A stretch of 64,000 nucleotides of DNA from JABWBD01 sp040768665 (lineage in GTDB: Bacteria > Planctomycetota > Planctomycetia > Pirellulales > Thermoguttaceae). Both the position numbers and the translations under genes were made by a program. The stretch covers positions 310,001 to 374,000 of the forward strand of contig JAXGMN010000009.1 of NCBI GenBank assembly GCA_040768665.1, read 5' to 3'. Of this stretch, positions 42,008-50,618 are shown piece by piece; within the stretch, counting starts at the first letter, position 1, and each line of letters opens with the position of its first letter. The notes below the pieces were generated by a model. That model was not told the DNA's origin. It made no database searches and saw only the letters and a list, made by a program, of their open reading frames with translations.

Positions 42008-42309
42008 AGGCCCGGCCTCCGAGCGGCGTGCTTTTCTGCCCGCCATTTTACACGAATAACCGCAAAGGGATGCTGACGCAACCTGCGTACCACAAACCAA
42101 AAAGCGGTTCGGCACTGCACTTGCATCTTGGCAGCACCTCGATGCAGCTTTGCAGGCGATTCGTGCGGTTTGCTTGATGAGAATGCCGCTGTTTCGGCCA
42201 AAGTTCGGGCAGTTCGGCACATTCAGAAGGCGATGAGCCCTGCAAATGTTGCTCAGTGCGACACTGGCAAGTGTGCAAAACGTTCACAGTTCTTCGAAAG
42301 GGTTGAGAG
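42008..42309. other. Intergenic region before the DUF4405 remnant
   Basis: These roughly 300 bases separate divergent genes. I find no reliable ORF, tRNA or strong hairpin. A purine-rich GAAAGGGTTGAGAG just before 42310 serves the plus-strand start. Promoters in both directions are expected but not legible. Confidence 0.35.
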
Positions 42310-43246
42310 ATGCGATTTCGGGCAAAGGGCTTTACTTCCCTCCTGCTGGCCTGCACGTTTCTGGTCGTCGCCGTATCTGGGGTGATCCTGTTCATGACTC
42401 CCAGAGGGAGGGTGGCCAACTGGACCGGCTGGACCATGGCTGGGCTGGACAAGCATGAGTGGGCTGCACTTCACATCAATACCTGCCTTGTTTTTCTGGC
42501 CGTGGCCCTTGGACATCTGCTGCTGAACTGGCGGCTATTTTGGAGCTACATCCGAAGCGGACCCACTCGTGTCAATCTTAAGGCGGAGATGCTCTGTCGC
42601 CATTCTGGCCACGGCAGTCCGTGGTTGCCGGGACTCTCTACGATCTGCCGCCCTTTCTTCCGTGGTTGCCCTGAATGGAGACATCAAGGACTATTGGGAC
42701 CGGACGACGACGGCGGCACCGGCTCCGCACGCCGACGAGTTCACCTTAGAAAGCCTCGCCGAGACGGTCGGGCTGTCTGCCGACGATCTGGTTTCTGCTC
42801 TCCACAAGGAGGGTTACGTCACAGCCAATCCTCAAGTAACGCTTGCCTCGTTGTCGGCTTCCAACGGGATCGTGCCAAGAGACATCTATTCCGCAGTGGC
42901 GAAGCACTTCCCCGAGACGGCGAAGAGCATTCCTAGCCAAGGTGGACGAGGTATGGGACAGGGCATGGGAAGAGGTCGTGCTGGGGGAAGCGGCTGTTCA
43001 GGTGGCAAGTCGGACTGCGATAACGGCATTCGCTGCGAGACGGAGTGCGGCGATGGAGCAGTTTGCGAGTCGGTAGAAAAAGGGGAATCCGATCTCGGCC
43101 CAGAAAGAGGATGGGGGCGTGGAATGGGTATGGGACGAGGCATGGGAATGGGGCGTGGGCGAGGTATGGGAATGGGATGCAGTCAAGGAATGGGAGATCG
43201 CTGCGATGAACAACCATCGTCTCAGGTAGCCCAAGAAAGCGAGTGA
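42310..43246 (+). pseudogene. DUF4405-type membrane protein with Gly/Met-rich tail, multiple frameshifts
   Basis: From ATG 42310 the frame gives two membrane helices (SLLLACTFLVVAVSGVILF and HINTCLVFLAVALGHLLLNW) typical of DUF4405. After LKAEM the coherent protein moves to frame 2 (SVAILATAV), then frame 3 (VVAGTLYDLPPF), then back to frame 2 (SSVVALNGDIKDYWDR), all within about 110 bases. It continues intact through an HTH-like segment to a tail of repeated GMGRG units ending at 43246. Each shift fits a one-base loss or gain in a short homopolymer (GG, CC, TTT). Confidence 0.75.
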
Positions 43247-43296
43247 GTCTTTTCAAGCAAGGGCAAGGGTCGTTACCTTTTCACGGAGGTGTTTCA

Positions 43297-43578
43297 ATGT
43301 TTCGACAGAGTGTTCTTTTGATGGTCACCGTCGCCATGCTGGGGTTTGTCCTTGATGCCTCGGCGGGAGATCGGGTGCGGCAACGGTTGCAGACACCGGA
43401 TCAGACGTGTCAGCAGGATCATATCCAGCAGCATGATCAGATTTGCCAGCAGGACGGCTCGTGCCTCGGTTGCCCGCAGGCCGGTATCCAGCAGAAGGAT
43501 CGAGATTGCCTACATTGGCAAGATCCTGAAGAGCAGGACTGGGGTTGGTTCTTGTGGCAGTGGGGGCTAGGATGGTAG
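43297..43578 (+). CDS. Small secreted Cys/Gln-rich protein
   Basis: The protein has 93 residues from ATG 43297, preceded by GGAGG. The signal peptide ends near DASA-GDR. The mature region has short repeats of the form QxCQQDxxQxxDQ (TCQQDHIQQHDQICQQDGSCLGC) and an aromatic tail WGWFLWQWGLGW. The cysteines suggest metal binding or disulfides. No family is known. It follows the DUF4405 gene and is closed by a strong terminator. Confidence 0.6.
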   Translation: MFRQSVLLMVTVAMLGFVLDASAGDRVRQRLQTPDQTCQQDHIQQHDQICQQDGSCLGCPQAGIQQKDRDCLHWQDPEEQDWGWFLWQWGLGW

Positions 43579-43630
43579 CGATCCTCTCCTGTGCATACTC
43601 CTGACAACCCGCTCAGTTGAAGCGTTTATG

Positions 43631-43660
43631 GCAGAAGGCCGCTTCAAGGCGGCCTTCTGC
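43631..43660 (+). terminator. Strong hairpin terminator
   Basis: GCAGAAGGCCGC and GGCGGCCTTCTGC form a 12-pair stem with a short TTCAA loop, followed by TCTTG rather than a long T-run. It ends the plus-strand unit 42.3-43.6 kb and, being nearly symmetrical, can also shield the convergent aldo/keto reductase gene. Confidence 0.75.
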
Positions 43661-43749
43661 TCTTGAAGAACTGTCGCCGACTACGTGCCCCTTGTTCATT
43701 TGGCAAGTCCGAGACGAGCCGTTTGCATCCATATTGACAAGCCACACGC

Positions 43750-44730
43750 TCACGTTTTCGTGAAGATCGGCTCGCTGCCCATGGCAATTGATCGCACAAT
43801 CTCCCGCTCGTTTTTGTTGAGCGGTGTCAATGCACCGGACTGGGCCAATTCGACGGCCATCTTGAACAGTTCCCAGTGACCGGGCGGGATCATGGCGTGG
43901 GCAGGTAGATGGAACGTGAACCGCAGCCCGAGCGACACTTTGTCGATCTCGTCAAACGGCTCATACCATGTCTTGTCCCATGGCCGTTCGCTCCGCCCGA
44001 GCGACTTTGGCCATTTCTGATGGGCCATCGACTTGAGAGCAAGGATGCCTTGCTTGGCCTCCATGGCCCGTTTGTGGACCGAAGGGCCGAAGTCTTCCTT
44101 GATCCAAATGGGAAAGCTGAGGGGGAACAGAATCGAATCGAAATTGTAACGGTCCAATGCCGCATGGGCGGCGACCTCACTGTGGGCCGAAAAGCCGAGG
44201 TGGCGGACCTTGCCCTGCTCCTTCGCCTTCAGGAAAGTCTCCATGGCCCCGCCCTTGGTGAAGGCTTGCTCAACATCTTCGAGCGTTGTGATGGCGTGGA
44301 GTTGATACAAGTCGAAGTGGTCGGTCTGGAGCAGCCTGAGCGACTCCTCCAATTCCTCCTGTGCTCCCTTTGCATCTCGCTTGGTCGTCTTGCAGGCGAG
44401 AAAACACTTGTCCCGGTATGGCTTCAGTGCCGGGCCGAGACGTTCTTGAGCGTTCCCATAGGTCGGTGCTACGTCGAAGTAGTTGACGCCCCGGTCCACC
44501 GACTCGGACACGTAGCTGGATGCCTCCTCGGGCGTCACGTCCTTGACGACGATTCCGCCGAAACCGATGACGGAAATCATGTCCTCGGCTCGTCCATAGG
44601 ACCGCTTTGGCACCGGCTTCGTTGGACGTGTGCCTGATTGAAGCTTCTCTTTCGCAGCGAGGTAGGTGGGGTCGAACATCGAGAGCAGTCCGGCTGCGGA
44701 AAGGCCCTTGAGGAAGTCACGGCGTTCCAT
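43750..44730 (-). CDS. Aldo/keto reductase with Tat-like leader
   Basis: The protein has 326 residues from ATG 44730. The leader MERRDFLKGLSAAGLLS is twin-arginine-like. The aldo/keto reductase catalytic residues are visible: Asp and Tyr in NYFDVAPTYGNAQERLG, Lys in ACKTTKRD and His in DLYQLHAI. It belongs to the subgroup common in planctomycetes as secreted oxidoreductases. NADPH-dependent carbonyl reduction is presumed. The gene is monocistronic and convergent with the preceding plus-strand unit. Confidence 0.88.
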   Translation of the reverse strand: MERRDFLKGLSAAGLLSMFDPTYLAAKEKLQSGTRPTKPVPKRSYGRAEDMISVIGFGGIVVKDVTPEEASSYVSESVDRGVNYFDVAPTYGNAQERLGPALKPYRDKCFLACKTTKRDAKGAQEELEESLRLLQTDHFDLYQLHAITTLEDVEQAFTKGGAMETFLKAKEQGKVRHLGFSAHSEVAAHAALDRYNFDSILFPLSFPIWIKEDFGPSVHKRAMEAKQGILALKSMAHQKWPKSLGRSERPWDKTWYEPFDEIDKVSLGLRFTFHLPAHAMIPPGHWELFKMAVELAQSGALTPLNKNEREIVRSIAMGSEPIFTKT

Positions 44731-44957
44731 GGCATTTCTCCGGTCGTGGGAGGGAAAGGTTGTGTCCATTGTACGCTCAAGGTGCCATTCTCGCTGCCAG
44801 CGTCTCCCGAAACTGGAAAGATTGTCTCCGCAAATTGCCACCAGCATTGATGTTGCGGGACCGTGCTGCAAGAATAGCTGTGATCTGTTCGGAATGATCG
44901 CACTCCGGCTCGGCGTCGGTGCAATCGCCGCTGTTGCAACCTTTGGAGGCTTTTGGA

Positions 44958-45851
44958 ATGCAGCCTGATGACTTCGTTCTCAGTCCCACACGTTATACCC
45001 GGCGAAGTTTCTTCCGCCTTGCTGGAGGGGCTGCGATGGCTCTAATGGGACGTGTAAACGCCTCTGGTTCGTCGTTGGAGAGCCAGCTTCGGGTCATCGC
45101 CTACAACGTCTACAAATGCACCGGCTGGCCCAAGGACAGGCCGCTGGCCCAAGAGGCCACCGAAAAGGGCCAGATGCCCGAGCGGTTCGCTCTCGAACTG
45201 GGCCTCTACGAGCCGGACATCATCAACTTTTCAGAATCGCCTGACGAGTCGGTCGTGAAGGAAATTGCCGAGCGGCTGGGGATGAAGTCCGTGTGCTTCC
45301 CGAGCGGGCAGAATTGGCCGGGGGCGGTTCTGTCCCGGTTCGAAATCGTCCGCTCGGAAAACTGTCCACTCGTCGGTGGAGAGCGGCCCAAAAATCTTTT
45401 CACTCGCCATTGGGGAATGGCGGAAGTGCGACTGCCACATGGTGAGTTGCTCGTCGTTCATTCAGCGCACCTACATCCATCCGATTCCCAGATCCGCAAG
45501 AGGGAGGTCGCCGAAGTGCTCCGAGCGATGGAGCAGGATTTTCGTGCGAATCGCTCAATGCTTCTGATGGGCGATCTGAACCATTCACCCGATCAGCCCG
45601 AATATGAGATGTGGAAGAAGGCCGGTTGGATCGACACCTTCGCCAATGTTGGTCAGGGCGAGGGGCTGACGATCAAGTCCGACAAGCCCCAGTGGCGAAT
45701 CGACTACGTGTGGGCGGCTGGTCACGTCGCCAAACGAGTTGTCGAGTCCAGACCGCTGTTTCAGGGAGCCTTCCGCACCAACCCGGCAGATCCCCAGTCG
45801 TTCGCCCTCAGCGACCATTTGCCACAACTGGCGGTGTTCGAGATGGAATGA
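44958..45851 (+). CDS. Endonuclease/exonuclease/phosphatase (EEP) family protein, Tat-exported
   Basis: The protein has 297 residues. ATG 44958 is chosen because GGAGG lies 8 bases before it. A twin-arginine leader TRRSFFRLAGGAAMALMG lies at about 13-30. EEP motifs are RVIAYNVYKCTGW (Asn), DIINFSESPDE (Glu), LLMGDLNHSPDQ and ALSDHLPQLAV (Asp-His). The superfamily covers nucleases and lipid phosphatases; the exported type is probably a phosphodiesterase. It is followed at 13 bases by DinB in the same direction. Confidence 0.85.
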   Translation: MQPDDFVLSPTRYTRRSFFRLAGGAAMALMGRVNASGSSLESQLRVIAYNVYKCTGWPKDRPLAQEATEKGQMPERFALELGLYEPDIINFSESPDESVVKEIAERLGMKSVCFPSGQNWPGAVLSRFEIVRSENCPLVGGERPKNLFTRHWGMAEVRLPHGELLVVHSAHLHPSDSQIRKREVAEVLRAMEQDFRANRSMLLMGDLNHSPDQPEYEMWKKAGWIDTFANVGQGEGLTIKSDKPQWRIDYVWAAGHVAKRVVESRPLFQGAFRTNPADPQSFALSDHLPQLAVFEME

Positions 45852-45864
45852 AGGAGACCTTGGT

Positions 45865-46338
45865 ATGGATTACATTTTGCTGATCGACCAGTACCTCGCA
45901 GGGCCACGGCAATTGCGAAACGCCATTGCGGGCCTGACCTCCGACCAACTGAATGCTCATCCCGTTCCCGGCAAGTGGTCCATCAAGGAGGTAGTGTGTC
46001 ACATTGCCGACTACGAGCCGGTCTACGCCGACCGGATGAAGCGGGTCATCGCCGAGGATCAGCCGACGCTGCTGGCCGGAAGTCCCGACGATTTCGTGGC
46101 ACGCCTCGCCTACGACCAGCGGGACGTGCATGAGGAACTTGCCCTGATCGAGGTCGTGCGAAGCCAGATGGCTCGCATTCTCCGGGCTCTGCCCCCCGAC
46201 GACTTCAAGCGAACGGGCGTTCATTCGGTTCGGGGGCCGGTGGCATTGGAGAAGCTGCTCCAGCAGATCACGGCGCACATCCCTCACCATTTGGCTATCG
46301 TGGAAGAGAAAAAGAAGGCGATGGAGTCGAGCCAGTGA
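45865..46338 (+). CDS. DinB family protein
   Basis: The protein has 157 residues; GGAGA precedes ATG 45865. The four-helix DinB/YfiT bundle shows the three metal-binding histidines: KWSIKEVVCHIADYE (first), and QQITAHIPHHLAIVEE (second and third). Members are metal-dependent thiol transferases or DNA-damage-linked proteins of mostly unknown substrate. The stop overlaps the esterase start (GTGA), indicating co-translation. Confidence 0.88.
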   Translation: MDYILLIDQYLAGPRQLRNAIAGLTSDQLNAHPVPGKWSIKEVVCHIADYEPVYADRMKRVIAEDQPTLLAGSPDDFVARLAYDQRDVHEELALIEVVRSQMARILRALPPDDFKRTGVHSVRGPVALEKLLQQITAHIPHHLAIVEEKKKAMESSQ

Positions 46339-47177
46339 AGCCGCTGACGAAATGCTGGATGGCGATGCTGCTGATCGCAATTTCGGAAATCGCCGTTGCC
46401 GACGATGCTGACATCGCTCCCGCCGAGAGAAATGCTCATGGGTTTCTGGTCCACAGGGTCGAGTCATCGCTTCAAGCCCGGCCGACTACAATCCGAGTGC
46501 TGTTGCCAGAACCAATGGAGGCGGACAAGCGGTATCCCGTGCTCTACGTGCTGCCCGTGGAAGTCGGGGACGCCTGCCGATACGGTGACGGACTGGCGGA
46601 ATGCAAGAGCCACGACCTCCACAACAAGCACAGCATCATCTGCGTTGCCCCGACTTTCTCTGGATTGCCATGGTATGCTGACCACCCAAGCGATGCTGGA
46701 ATCCAGCAGGAGACATACTTCCTGAACGTGGTCGTTCCATTCGTGGACAAGACCTATCCGACGATTGCGAAGTGTGAAGGCCGGTTGCTCGTAGGATTCA
46801 GCAAGTCGGGATGGGGAGCGTTCAGCCTAATTCTTCGGCATTCGGAAATGTTCGATAAGGCAGCGGCGTGGGACGCTCCTCTCATGAAAGATAAGCCCGA
46901 TCAGTTCGGCATGGGACCGATCTTCGGAACGCAGGAGAACTTCGAGCATTACCGAATATCCCGGCTGGTGGAGCAGCAAGCCTCACAATTCCGGGGCGAG
47001 TCAAGACTAATCCACCTCGGTTTTGGCAACTTCCGGGACCACCATGAAAGGGCTGAGATGCTGATGCGGAAATTGGGAATTGCCCACGAGCATCGGGATG
47101 GGCCATCAAGGGAGCATATCTGGGAAAGCGGATGGCTGTCTGAAGCTGTCGAGATGCTTATTCGCACGGGAAGTTGA
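46335..47177 (+). CDS. Secreted esterase-like alpha/beta hydrolase
   Basis: The protein has 280 residues from GTG 46335 overlapping the DinB stop. The signal peptide ends IAVA-DDA. The alpha/beta hydrolase fold has the nucleophile elbow GFSKSGWGAFSL (Ser in GxSxxG) and an esterase-D-like layout (RYPVLYVLPVE, VVVPFVDKTYPTI). The late His in DGPSREHIWESGW may complete the triad. The substrate is unknown. It is the last gene of the EEP-DinB-esterase unit. Confidence 0.82.
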   Translation: MKPLTKCWMAMLLIAISEIAVADDADIAPAERNAHGFLVHRVESSLQARPTTIRVLLPEPMEADKRYPVLYVLPVEVGDACRYGDGLAECKSHDLHNKHSIICVAPTFSGLPWYADHPSDAGIQQETYFLNVVVPFVDKTYPTIAKCEGRLLVGFSKSGWGAFSLILRHSEMFDKAAAWDAPLMKDKPDQFGMGPIFGTQENFEHYRISRLVEQQASQFRGESRLIHLGFGNFRDHHERAEMLMRKLGIAHEHRDGPSREHIWESGWLSEAVEMLIRTGS

Positions 47178-47236
47178 AATAAAGTGAAGCGCAGATGGCG
47201 ACGACAAGCCGCTTTCGCCTCCAAGCCGATACTATC

Positions 47237-47290
47237 CCTCGCATTTGCAAGTGCATCAGGCCGTCGGGAGGGAGTCGTTGTTTGTCTTGT
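47237..47290 (-). repeat. Degraded 3' fragment of the 50.2-kb repeat-protein gene
   Basis: CCTCGCAT(T/C)TGCAAGTGCATCAGG and the next 30 bases match 50253-50306 with about 8 differences. On the minus strand it reads KQRLPPDGLMHLQMRGI, the same end as the 116-codon-class repeat protein (KQRLTPDDLMHLQMRGV). The rest of that gene is missing here. The surrounding 47178-47382 holds nothing else. Confidence 0.7.
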
Positions 47291-47382
47291 GGCGTGATGT
47301 GGGCCAGTTTTCGTCATCGCCACCAAGCGGCCGTGAAACCATCGCCCATGTGTGCGAACCCCGAGCGGCGGAAAAGAACGGA

Positions 47383-48162
47383 TTACTTGCTTCGGTTCAG
47401 CCGTGCCGCAATCTTCCTGACAATCCGCCGTGGCACAAAACGAACCGCCGCCGCTCCCATCCGGTTCTTCAGGCCCGTCACCACAATCAACTTACCCGTC
47501 CGAAAACCACGATAGCCAGCCTCGGCAACCGGGCGAACATCCATGGAACCGACCCGGAACAATGGCGAGTCGAGCATTTTCGCCTCTCCCGCAAAACCGG
47601 TGTTCGTCGCTCCGGGGGCAAGGCAGGTCACGTGAATACCCTTTCCCTCCATCTCCTCGGCCAGGGCTTCGGTGAACGAAAGGACGTATGCCTTCGTGGC
47701 GTAGTAAACGGCCATATAGGGACCAGGCTGGAAGCCAGCGGTCGAACCGACGTTGAGGATGCCTCCACACCCACGTTCGACCATAGGCGGTAGGAATAGT
47801 CCGGCGAGATGGGTCAAGGTCGTGACGTTTACCTGGAGCATGTCCATTTGGCGCTGGATCGGCAGTTGAACGAAATCACCCACGGCACCGAACCCGGCAT
47901 TATTCACCAGAACATCGACCTGTACGCCGTCGGCCGCAAGTTCGTCGAAGATGGCGACTGGAGCCGTCGGATCGGCTAGATCCTTTGCCAGCACACGAAC
48001 ACTCACGCCGTATTCCTGGCCGATTTCACCGGCGAGGTTCTCCAGCAGGTCTTTTCGTCTGGCAACGAGCACCAGATCGGATCGGTCTGCTGCGAAGAGC
48101 TTCGCCAGTTCCAGGCCAATGCCGGAGGAAGCTCCGGTGATCAGGACAGTCTCTTTGGGCAT
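47383..48162 (-). CDS. Short-chain dehydrogenase/reductase
   Basis: The protein has 259 residues from ATG 48162 (GGAGACGAAGA upstream). The Rossmann glycine motif is TGASSGIGLEL (about 9-19), followed by NNAGFGA, then Ser in LNVGSTAGF and the YxxxK pair in YYATKAYVLSFTEAL. The YqjQ/DltE-like classical SDR layout gives no substrate. It follows the MATE transporter on the minus strand by 14 bases and may be in one unit with it. Confidence 0.9.
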   Translation of the reverse strand: MPKETVLITGASSGIGLELAKLFAADRSDLVLVARRKDLLENLAGEIGQEYGVSVRVLAKDLADPTAPVAIFDELAADGVQVDVLVNNAGFGAVGDFVQLPIQRQMDMLQVNVTTLTHLAGLFLPPMVERGCGGILNVGSTAGFQPGPYMAVYYATKAYVLSFTEALAEEMEGKGIHVTCLAPGATNTGFAGEAKMLDSPLFRVGSMDVRPVAEAGYRGFRTGKLIVVTGLKNRMGAAAVRFVPRRIVRKIAARLNRSK

Positions 48163-48176
48163 TCTTCGTCTCCGGG

Positions 48177-49568
48177 CTACGTGTTGGCCAGAACTGCGGC
48201 GTCCGTCTCGTCGGCCGTCTGTTCCACATGGCGTCTGCGAAGGTGCCGAAACTCCATGAGAAGCCAAAGGCCAGTCAAGACGGACGAACCGAGATCAGCG
48301 GTCGGCATGGCTGCCCACACCCCATTGAGTCCGAAGAAATGGGGCAAGATTAGAATCGCCGGGATGAGCAACAACACTTGCCGGGAAAGGCTCAGGAGCA
48401 TCGCCTGCTTCGGCCTGCCGACTGCCTGGAAATAGCTGGCGCTGACGATTTGGAATCCAATGATCGGCAGCATCGCCAGCGACATACGAATGGCATGGGT
48501 TCCCAGTTCCAGCAGGGCTACATCCTCTCGGTTGAACAACCAGACAACCTGGGCAGGAAAGACCATGGCGATCAGAAAACCGGCCATGGCAATACCTGTG
48601 GCTGCGAGGATCGCCGTCTGGAGTGTTTCTTTCACCCGGTCAAACTTGAGGGCACCGTAGTTGTAGCCGATGATCGGTTGAGCCCCCTGGTTGACGCCGA
48701 AGATCGGCATGGCAATGAACATGGCGACGGCGTAGACGATACCCATCGCCGAGATGGCCAGATCGCCTCCGTAGGTGCGGAGCTGGTTGTTCAGAAGGGC
48801 GTTGAGCACGCTGGCGGCAAGTTGCATGGCAAACGGTGGTGAACCGATGGCAACGATGGCACGGCAAACCGGCCACCGCAGGCGAAGATTCTTGAAATGG
48901 AGGTTGAGCAGGCTTTTCCCGCCCAGAAAGTAGCTGAGCACCCAGGCTGCCGAAACTGCCTGGGCCAATACTGTAGCCCCAGCCGCTCCCCGCATCCCCC
49001 AACCAAAACCGAACAGGAAAATGGGATCAAGAACCGTGTTGAGCAACGCCCCGATCAGCATGGTGAACATGGCAATTCGGGGATTGCCCTCGCCTCGGAT
49101 CACGGCGTTGAGCCCAAAACCAACCGCTTGGAAGACAGAGCCCAAGACGATGATTTGCAGGTAATCTCGGGCGTAGGGAAGAGTCTGCTCGCTTGCCCCG
49201 AACAACCGGAGGAGAGGGTTCAGGAACACTAATCCAAGGGCGGCAAGCACGACGGAACTTGCCACCAGCAGGACGAGAGCATTACCCAAAACTTGTTCAG
49301 CGTCCCCTTTCTTCTGCTCTCCGAGGCGAATGGAAACTAAGGCGGTCGCTCCAAATCCAATCAGCATGCCGAAGGCCATCAGGATCAGCATGAATGGGAA
49401 GGAGACCGTCGCACCGGCAATACCTTCCGCCCCGACCACCTGGCCTATAAACATCCGGTCCACGATGTTGTAGAAAGCCTGGGCCACCATGCCCACAACG
49501 GCGGGTGCCGAGAATGTCAATAGAAGGCGTGGAATGCTTCCCTTGCCCAGCCGCTTTGAACGATCCAT
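48177..49568 (-). CDS. MATE family efflux transporter
   Basis: The protein has 463 residues with twelve predicted membrane helices in two similar halves. It opens with LLLTFSAPAVVGMVAQAFYNIVDRMFIG, the family's first helix. Later features include GEGNPRIAMFTMLIGALLNTVLDPIFLF and the second-half GVNQGAQPIIGYNYGA. It is of the NorM/DinF-like type that exports cationic compounds by Na+ or H+ antiport at the inner membrane. The substrate is unknown. It is co-directional with the downstream SDR. Confidence 0.92.
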   Translation of the reverse strand: MDRSKRLGKGSIPRLLLTFSAPAVVGMVAQAFYNIVDRMFIGQVVGAEGIAGATVSFPFMLILMAFGMLIGFGATALVSIRLGEQKKGDAEQVLGNALVLLVASSVVLAALGLVFLNPLLRLFGASEQTLPYARDYLQIIVLGSVFQAVGFGLNAVIRGEGNPRIAMFTMLIGALLNTVLDPIFLFGFGWGMRGAAGATVLAQAVSAAWVLSYFLGGKSLLNLHFKNLRLRWPVCRAIVAIGSPPFAMQLAASVLNALLNNQLRTYGGDLAISAMGIVYAVAMFIAMPIFGVNQGAQPIIGYNYGALKFDRVKETLQTAILAATGIAMAGFLIAMVFPAQVVWLFNREDVALLELGTHAIRMSLAMLPIIGFQIVSASYFQAVGRPKQAMLLSLSRQVLLLIPAILILPHFFGLNGVWAAMPTADLGSSVLTGLWLLMEFRHLRRRHVEQTADETDAAVLANT

Positions 49569-49719
49569 TGCCTGTCGATGTTCCTCTGGTCGGATGCCGA
49601 GCCCGTTCGAATGTCACGATGTCGGCCGAAAGCCGATATTCTACAGATATCCTCGGTGGTTTTCTCGTCTTCGCCGGAACGGGGCTGAACCCCAACTGCC
49701 AAACGAATCGGCCACCGGC

Positions 49720-50151
49720 TCAATGCTGGCAGAAGGCGTCGATCTTCTCGATCTCGACGATGCTCTCCTTGACCGAGACGATCTTGCAGAGGCTCAGGGC
49801 GATGAGGTTCGGCCGGACTGGCGACCGGGTAGCGAAGACACCGGTGAGCGGATTCTAGGGATTGCCTCGGGGATGCACCTGGAGAATCGATCGCCTCTCG
49901 GGCGTGTCGTTCTTGTCGAACCACCAGAATACTTGGACGTGGGACCACTCCTCCAGTCCGAGCAGACCGGGCTGGAACTTCTTGTCCAGGACGATCAAAG
50001 TGCGGTCTCCGGTCTTTTCGATATGGCCAATGGGACGCATCATGAAGACCTTCTCACCCTGATGTTGCGTCTCGTCGGCTGTGGCTACCGGAACCGAAGT
50101 CCCCACAACCATTATCAGGATCACGGACGAGCGGAATAGGAGATATTGCAT
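49720..50151 (-). pseudogene. Third TrmO/TsaA-fold gene (secreted type), nonsense and truncated
   Basis: From ATG 50151 the frame reads a signal peptide and then RPIGHIEKTGDRTLIVLDKK and EEWSHVQVFWWFDKNDTPER, nearly the same as the secreted copy at 29626-30177. At 49855-49857 a TAG replaces the Glu of the RENPLTGVF stretch. Past it the frame continues NPLTGVFATRSPVRPNLIAL and SLCKIVSVKES, then loses the DGTPVLDIKPF block and ends CQH-stop at 49720. One nonsense codon and a 3' truncation disable it. Confidence 0.82.
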
Positions 50152-50244
50152 GACTTGCTCCTACCAAGAGTTCATTTCGCATCGCATCGGCCAGTTGCTT
50201 CGTCACTGACGTTCTTCTGATCGCCATTTGACGGCGAAGATCGA

Positions 50245-50577
50245 CTATACCACCCCTCGCATCTGCAAGTGCATCAGGTCGTCGGGAGTGAGCCGCTGTT
50301 TGTCCTGATGTGTGAGATGGGCGATACCCCGCAACGCCAGCATGAAGAGGTGATCGGGCGGCAGCCGTTGCTTATCTTCCGCCGTCAGCTTGACGGTCCC
50401 TCGGACCGCCAAGATGAACAGATGGTCGGCAGACAACCGCTGCTTCTCCTTCCCCAGCAACTCGATCACACCCCGGAGCGCCAGCACGAACAGGTGGTCG
50501 GGGTCAAGCGACTTCCGGTCGGCATCCGCCAAAGGTGCTCCACGAAGGGCTTGGACGAAGGCGAGGTCGGCTTGCAT
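50245..50577 (-). CDS. Small tandem-repeat protein (DHLFxLALRG repeats)
   Basis: The protein has 110 residues from ATG 50577, chosen for AAAGGGAA eight bases upstream. It is built of four units of about 27 residues with the pattern KxxLxxDHLFxLALRGxxxL (LDPDHLFVLALRG, LSADHLFILAVRG, LPPDHLFMLALRG, LTPDDLMHLQMRG). It looks like a short helical repeat protein, perhaps for protein binding. A degraded piece of the same gene lies at 47237-47290. No known family is recognised. Confidence 0.65.
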   Translation of the reverse strand: MQADLAFVQALRGAPLADADRKSLDPDHLFVLALRGVIELLGKEKQRLSADHLFILAVRGTVKLTAEDKQRLPPDHLFMLALRGIAHLTHQDKQRLTPDDLMHLQMRGVV

Positions 50578-50618
50578 CAGATTGTTCCCTTTGATCACGA
50601 GTTCAGGGTGGAGTCGGC

